A stretch of DNA of 64,000 nt from DASUAS01 sp963750045 (lineage in GTDB: Bacteria; Actinomycetota; Acidimicrobiia; IMCC26256; DASPTH01): positions 558,001 to 622,000 of the forward strand of contig CAVVPD010000007.1 in assembly GCA_963750045.1 (NCBI GenBank), given 5' to 3'. Below are positions 60,297-64,000 of the stretch, piece by piece. Each line of letters starts with the position of its first letter. Within the stretch, counting starts at the first letter, position 1. The position numbers were made by a program, and so were the translations under genes. A model generated the notes under the pieces. That model searched no databases. It saw nothing but the letters and a program-made list of their open reading frames with translations, and was not told the origin of the DNA.

Positions 60297-60470
60297 GGGC
60301 CGCATCCTTGCAGGCGCCGGCTCGCCGAGCACCTGGACCCGCCGCCCTCGTTCTGGACCCGCCGCCATCGAGCCGGCGATCGCGGACATTCAACAGAGGT
60401 CAGACTTGAGCGGGTTCTGGAATCACGTGGGTGTCACCGGCCTCGACGCAAATGCGTGCGCTCACTTATG

Positions 60471-60498
60471 TTGCAGAAGCAAGTTGCGATGCTACGTT
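60471..60498 (+). promoter_or_regulatory. marR promoter with overlapping operator candidate
   Basis: TTGCAG (-35) and TACGTT (-10) are 16 nt apart and the -10 lies 6 nt before the ATG. The dyad TTGC-AGAA-GCAA (60471-60482) covers the -35 box, as expected for an autoregulating MarR protein. Confidence 0.45.
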
Positions 60499-60504
60499 AC
60501 TCTC

Positions 60505-61002
60505 ATGGATCGCGATCTCAGTCGCTTGTTGCATGTGCTGACCGCGCGTTTGGATCGGGCGGCGGACCGCATCCTGATGGCGGAAGAGCACGTGCCCTAC
60601 CGACGCTTTCTCGTCCTGTTCGCGGTGAGCGAGCTCGGACAAACCACCCAGCGAGGTCTTGCCGAGTGGCTCGGTGTGACCGAACCTTCGGTCAGTCGCA
60701 TGACGCGAACGCTGCAGGAAGAGGGATGGCTCTCGGTCGAGCCTGAGCGTGGAGGCGGAAACCGTCGTTGCGTCACCCTGACTCCCGACGGTAAGCGACT
60801 CGTGTCGAAATGCGGACGATTGCTCGAGCGGCGCTTCACTGACCTCGTGAAGGAAGCTGACCTCTCCTACGACAGCTATCGCCAAGGCACCGTCGCACTC
60901 CTGGAGGCGTTGGGCGGATTCGGCGATCGGTCGGCAACGCCTGTGGCAGCGTCGCCGTCGCGCGGGTCGATGCGCGCCAAGCGAACGGCGCGACGCGCAT
61001 GA
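60505..61002 (+). CDS. MarR-family transcriptional regulator
   Basis: 165 residues. The winged helix is GQTTQRGLAEWLGVTEPSVSRMTRTLQEEGWLSVEPERGGGNRRCVTLTPDGKRLV. Flanking helices (LLHVLTARLDRAADRILMAEEHVP and the C-terminal part) form the dimer domain. A longer in-frame N-terminus upstream is rejected because the ATG at 60505 follows the promoter at leaderless spacing. The stop overlaps the alpha/beta hydrolase start (ATGA), which makes that gene its likely target. Confidence 0.87.
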   Translation: MDRDLSRLLHVLTARLDRAADRILMAEEHVPYRRFLVLFAVSELGQTTQRGLAEWLGVTEPSVSRMTRTLQEEGWLSVEPERGGGNRRCVTLTPDGKRLVSKCGRLLERRFTDLVKEADLSYDSYRQGTVALLEALGGFGDRSATPVAASPSRGSMRAKRTARRA

Positions 61003-61877
61003 GGGCCGAGAGCACGACGACCTTGTCAGCACCTGATGGGACGAGGATCGGGGTCCACTCATGCGGGTCCGGTGAACCGCTGATCGTGTTGGGTGGGGGG
61101 CTTCGTTCGGCCGTCGATTACCAACCCTTCGCCGAAGCCCTCCAAGACGACTTCGAGGTCCATCTCGTTGACCGTCGTGGCCGTGGACTGAGCGGACCTC
61201 TAGGACCCAACTACTCGCTGGACACCGAAATCGACGACTTGTTGACGGTGCAGTCGGCTGTCGGAGCTTCGCTCATCTTCGGGCATAGCTACGGTGGCCT
61301 CGTCGCTCTCCAGTGCGCCGCCCGATCCAACGTGTTCAGACGCATCGCCGTCTACGAACCGGGTGTATCGATCGATGGCTCGATTCCGACAGGCTGGATC
61401 AACGACTACCAACAACTCCTTGCGGGGGGCAAGCGGCGCAGAGCCTTCGCGTACTTCGTCCAACAGGCCGGACAAGCTCCCGGGCCCATCGCACACCTGC
61501 CCCTGTGGTACCTCGGCATCGTCCTGCGGCTCGCGATACGCGGAGAAGCATGGCGTCGAATCGACCCGCTCTTGGAAGCCAACGCGACCGAGCACCAACA
61601 GGTCGCTGCGGCAGACAACCGACCAGCGACCTACCAAGACATCGACGCCAGCGTCCTGCTCCTCGGCGGTAGCCGCAGCCCTGCATTCATGACCACAGAA
61701 CCCTTCACCTTGCTCGAAGCCGCCATCCCGTCAAGTCAGAGCGCCATCCTCGACCGCCTCGATCACCTCGCACCCGACGAGAAGGCACCACGACGCGTCG
61801 CCGACCTGGTCCTCGCGTTCTTCATCCCGGAAGACAAGCCCTCCGCCAACCGGCCACTCGAACTTCCCCCAGGTTGA
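60999..61877 (+). CDS. Alpha/beta hydrolase
   Basis: 292 residues. Nucleophile S97 in IFGHSYGG (elbow GHSYGG), oxyanion region GGGLRSAVDY, VDRRGRGLSGP, and a late histidine in LDRLDHLAPDE. There is no signal peptide; the cap region (about 130-215) is hydrophobic and Trp-rich. It could be an esterase, epoxide hydrolase-like or haloperoxidase-fold enzyme. It is coupled to marR and closes the second island module. Confidence 0.85.
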   Translation: MRAESTTTLSAPDGTRIGVHSCGSGEPLIVLGGGLRSAVDYQPFAEALQDDFEVHLVDRRGRGLSGPLGPNYSLDTEIDDLLTVQSAVGASLIFGHSYGGLVALQCAARSNVFRRIAVYEPGVSIDGSIPTGWINDYQQLLAGGKRRRAFAYFVQQAGQAPGPIAHLPLWYLGIVLRLAIRGEAWRRIDPLLEANATEHQQVAAADNRPATYQDIDASVLLLGGSRSPAFMTTEPFTLLEAAIPSSQSAILDRLDHLAPDEKAPRRVADLVLAFFIPEDKPSANRPLELPPG

Positions 61878-62391
61878 CCGCCGCCCAATCCGAACCACCA
61901 TCGGACGTCAGCATCCGTCCCCGAAGTGTGCCGATCGGGGACGCGCTCAGATTCTTTGGCCCGCTTATGGCCGAGGTGATCGCGGGCGGTCAGCGCCGTT
62001 CGATGCCTGCTCACGGGACGTCGGGCCCGTAGCCCGATGCTCCGCCAGGAGATCGAGTGACCCCGGGCGCGCCCCACACTCCGCGGCGCCCGAGGGCCAA
62101 TTGGCGCGGTCGTCGACACGGGTCGGGAATGACCCGGGGATCATGATCCGATGGCCGCGTCCGCTCGCGGGGCGCCTTCCCCAATGCCTGGCGCTCGTCG
62201 ATGCTCGAGTGCCTCACCACGTTCATGCGTGAACCTCCTCGGGATCGCGAAGAAGACCGTGGAGCCTGAAGACCGGCCAATCCCCGCGCAGACGGTCCAA
62301 GGGGACCAGACTGGCGCGGTCGGGGCGAGGCATCGCAAACGCTCGTCGGCGAGCGGAACACGAAACGCACCACCGAGGAGGCGGTTCCCAC
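61878..62391. other. Gap with the second tRNA-Lys fragment; otherwise no gene seen
   Basis: About 510 bp. It holds the attachment-like fragment at 62028-62050, a GGGTC/GACCC hairpin (62120-62135) and the 12-bp palindrome GGATCATGATCC (62138-62149). Weak open frames have no recognisable product. Confidence 0.55.
62028..62050. repeat. Second partial tRNA-Lys copy (attachment-site remnant)
   Basis: CGTAGCCCGATGCTCC is identical to the copy at 57558-57573, followed by a similar xCCAG. It marks the likely right end of the second island module. Confidence 0.6.
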
Positions 62392-63708
62392 ATGTCCTGG
62401 CGCTTGCGTTGGCGGATCTACGAGTACGTCCGAAACAGCTTGTGGATCGTCCCGGGCTTGTTCCTGGTCCTGGCCATCGCACTGGGCATCGTCCTCCCGG
62501 ATGTCGACGAGGGAACGAAGACCACGATCGGTCTTTCGTTCGGATCAGGCGCGGCGGAATCGATCCTCGGTGCGATCGCGGGTGGGATGATCACGTTCAC
62601 GGGCTTCGTGTTCTCGGTCCTGCTGCTCGCGGTGCAATTCGGGTCGAGCCAGTTCTCGCCGCGGATGCTGCGCCGCTTCCTGCGCGATCCGGTGACGAAG
62701 GTCGCCCTCGGGGTGTTCATCGGCACCTTCATCTACGCGCTGATGGTCTTGCGAACCATCGGCCTCTCCAACGATCCGAAGTTCGTCCCCGACAACTCGA
62801 TCACCGTCGCGTTGTGGTGGCTGCTGCTCAGCATGATCCTGTTCCTGCGCTTGATCAGCAAGACCACACAAGGCCTGCGGGTCGCGTCGGTGGTGAAAGA
62901 TCTCGGCCGAGACGGAGCGAAGGAGATCGCGCGCTTCTACGGCGACGCAGCCGCGGACCCAGTCGAGGACGCCGCCGAGCCGGAGCCATTCACCGAACCC
63001 TCGCGGCCGGTCGAGTACGGCGGCACACCTGGCGTCTTGCAGAGCGTCGACGCCACAGGGCTCGTCCTGATGGCAAGGGAGTCGGACGCCGTCCTGGAAC
63101 TCGTTCCCGCGATCGGTGACTTCATCGCTCCGGATGCGATCCTGTTTCGCATCAACGGCGGCGCGGGCATTGATCCCGAGCGACTCCGCCGATCCGTAGC
63201 GGTGGGCGACGAACGCACCATGGGCCAGGATCCCGCCTTCGTGCTGCGACTCCTCGCCGACATCTCCTCGAAGGCGCTCTCCCCCGGCATCAACGATCCC
63301 ACGACGTCCGTCCAGGCGCTCGACCAGATCGAGTTGTTGCTTCGACTGCTCGCACGACGCCGACTGACTCCCGGCGAGCGCCGCGACGAGACCGGGCGGG
63401 TACGACTCCGCTATCCCGCGCAATCCTGGGATGACTTCCTCAGCATCGCGCTCGACGAGGCGCGCGTCTTCGGGGCCGGCTCCGCGCAGGTCACCCGCCG
63501 CCTTCGCGCCCTGCTCGACGACCTGCACGACGCGGTACCGGCGCCACGACACGCGGCGGTCGAAGCCCAGCGGGCGCTGCTCGAAGCGACGGTCAGGCGC
63601 AGCTTCGAAGAGCCGGCGGAGCGTGAGATTGCCGCGACGGCCGACCGCCAAGGTCTCGGGAGCTCGCGGCCCGTCCCCGAACGCACCGGCGACCCCGGAC
63701 CGGTGTAG
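62392..63708 (+). CDS. DUF2254 membrane protein
   Basis: 438 residues. Four N-terminal helices (about 16-36, 55-80, 105-125, 138-156), the first loop with SFGSGAAESILGAIAGGMITFTGFVFSVLLLAVQFGSSQFSPRML, which is the DUF2254 signature. The remaining two thirds are a soluble domain with VELVPAIGDFIAPDA-like and SPGINDPTTSVQALDQIELLLRLLARR segments. Function unknown; relatives are widespread in bacteria. GGAGG precedes the ATG by about 12 nt. Confidence 0.88.
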   Translation: MSWRLRWRIYEYVRNSLWIVPGLFLVLAIALGIVLPDVDEGTKTTIGLSFGSGAAESILGAIAGGMITFTGFVFSVLLLAVQFGSSQFSPRMLRRFLRDPVTKVALGVFIGTFIYALMVLRTIGLSNDPKFVPDNSITVALWWLLLSMILFLRLISKTTQGLRVASVVKDLGRDGAKEIARFYGDAAADPVEDAAEPEPFTEPSRPVEYGGTPGVLQSVDATGLVLMARESDAVLELVPAIGDFIAPDAILFRINGGAGIDPERLRRSVAVGDERTMGQDPAFVLRLLADISSKALSPGINDPTTSVQALDQIELLLRLLARRRLTPGERRDETGRVRLRYPAQSWDDFLSIALDEARVFGAGSAQVTRRLRALLDDLHDAVPAPRHAAVEAQRALLEATVRRSFEEPAEREIAATADRQGLGSSRPVPERTGDPGPV

Positions 63709-63793
63709 GGCTGCCGTCGCAGCTCCAGTACGGCACGCCGCTGCGTCGGCGTGAGCGGAACCGTCGACGCGGCGCACGATGACCACGACCGGA

Positions 63794-64000
63794 CTACCCC
63801 GGGTCGGATCTGTCGTTCCCGCCGCGATGTCGGTCGATCCAGTCGAGCGAATCCTCATGAGCGTGGCGGAGGCCGGCGCCGAGGCGTTCGCCCGACAGGT
63901 AGACGTCCTCCGGGGGGACGATGTCGGTCACGCGCACCGCTCGAAGCTGGTTGACGAGTTGGTCGTTGAGTGACACGAGCACGAGCTTGCTCCCGACGGC
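63794..64000 (-). CDS. C-terminal end of a probable SulP-family transporter STAS domain (partial)
   Basis: Only the last 68 residues are visible; the gene enters from the right edge. AVGSKLVLVSLNDQLVNQLRAVRVTDIVPPEDVYLSGERLG and the terminal AHEDSLDWIDRHRGG have the beta-alpha rhythm and the final helix of the STAS domain of sulfate-permease-type transporters. The assignment is tentative because the membrane part is not in the window. Confidence 0.45.
   Translation of the reverse strand, partial: AVGSKLVLVSLNDQLVNQLRAVRVTDIVPPEDVYLSGERLGAGLRHAHEDSLDWIDRHRGGNDRSDPG

Larger units (their letters stand above)
54644..62050. mobile_element. Genomic island (two modules) at tRNA-Lys
   Basis: Bounded by the intact tRNA-Lys gene and two partial tRNA copies. 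CGTAGCCCGATGCTCC is identical at 57558-57573 and 62028-62043; the tRNA shares its AGCCCGATGCTC core at 54684-54695. Module 1 (54.7-57.55 kb) holds phage-like genes and a truncated integrase. Module 2 (57.56-62.03 kb) holds five small metabolic and regulatory genes. Genes on both strands, looser spacing than the rest of the window, and an apparently lower GC content suit acquired DNA. Confidence 0.65.

Overview
The window is high-GC DNA from an actinobacterium. Signs of this are a mycothiol glycosyltransferase (MshA), an RsiG-type c-di-GMP-binding anti-sigma protein, a MenJ-like menaquinone reductase, an F420-type PPOX protein, an MprAB-like two-component pair and many promoters whose -10 box sits 6-7 nt before the start codon. 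The mix would fit class Acidimicrobiia, but that placement is inference. All gene functions come from reading motifs and similarity by eye.

Layout. 1-6.7 kb (minus strand): nuoA-G of respiratory complex I, with nuoG running off the left edge, then a superoxide dismutase. 6.8-13.4 kb (plus): an M23 peptidase, rsiG, mshA with its YbjN-domain partner, proC, a small helix-turn-helix protein, a SAM hydrolase and a 30-residue membrane peptide. 14.5-21.9 kb (plus): redox repressor rex followed by a nearly complete haem/sirohaem cluster (cysG-N domain, hemA, hemC, a cobA-hemD fusion, hemB, hemL), with a Rex-like operator upstream. 21.9-27.8 kb (minus): an eight-gene cytochrome bc-type complex with split cytochrome b, Rieske protein, dihaem cytochrome c, a 2[4Fe-4S] ferredoxin and three small membrane proteins. 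28-33 kb: menJ-like reductase, MoaD-like protein, DksA-like protein, Lon-N domain protein, SirB1-like protein, Fur-family regulator and a TlpA/DsbB thiol pair. 33.2-40 kb: CopC-CopD protein with a divergent sigma/membrane anti-sigma pair, then a zinc module in which a CDF exporter and ZnuCB importer share one intergenic space with a Fur-type box. 40-45 kb: HIT protein, bioAFD, a mannosyltransferase and a stub of a transhydrogenase/alanine dehydrogenase gene. 45-54.4 kb (minus): ketopantoate reductase, MprAB-like pair, zinc metallopeptidase, phosphoribosyltransferase, substrate-binding protein, P450 and TetR.

54.6-62 kb is a genomic island at a tRNA-Lys(UUU) gene. Two partial copies of the tRNA mark internal boundaries at about 57.55 and 62.03 kb. 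The first module carries a truncated tyrosine integrase and phage-like genes. The second carries small oxidoreductase/detoxification genes under a MarR regulator. The window ends with a DUF2254 membrane protein and the tail of a probable SulP transporter.

A striking property of the sequence is about twenty single-base frame breaks in otherwise intact conserved genes. Most appear as one extra base placed directly after an in-frame GCG codon. They are most simply read as systematic read/assembly error. Each affected gene is annotated across its break, and every repaired length is a multiple of three.
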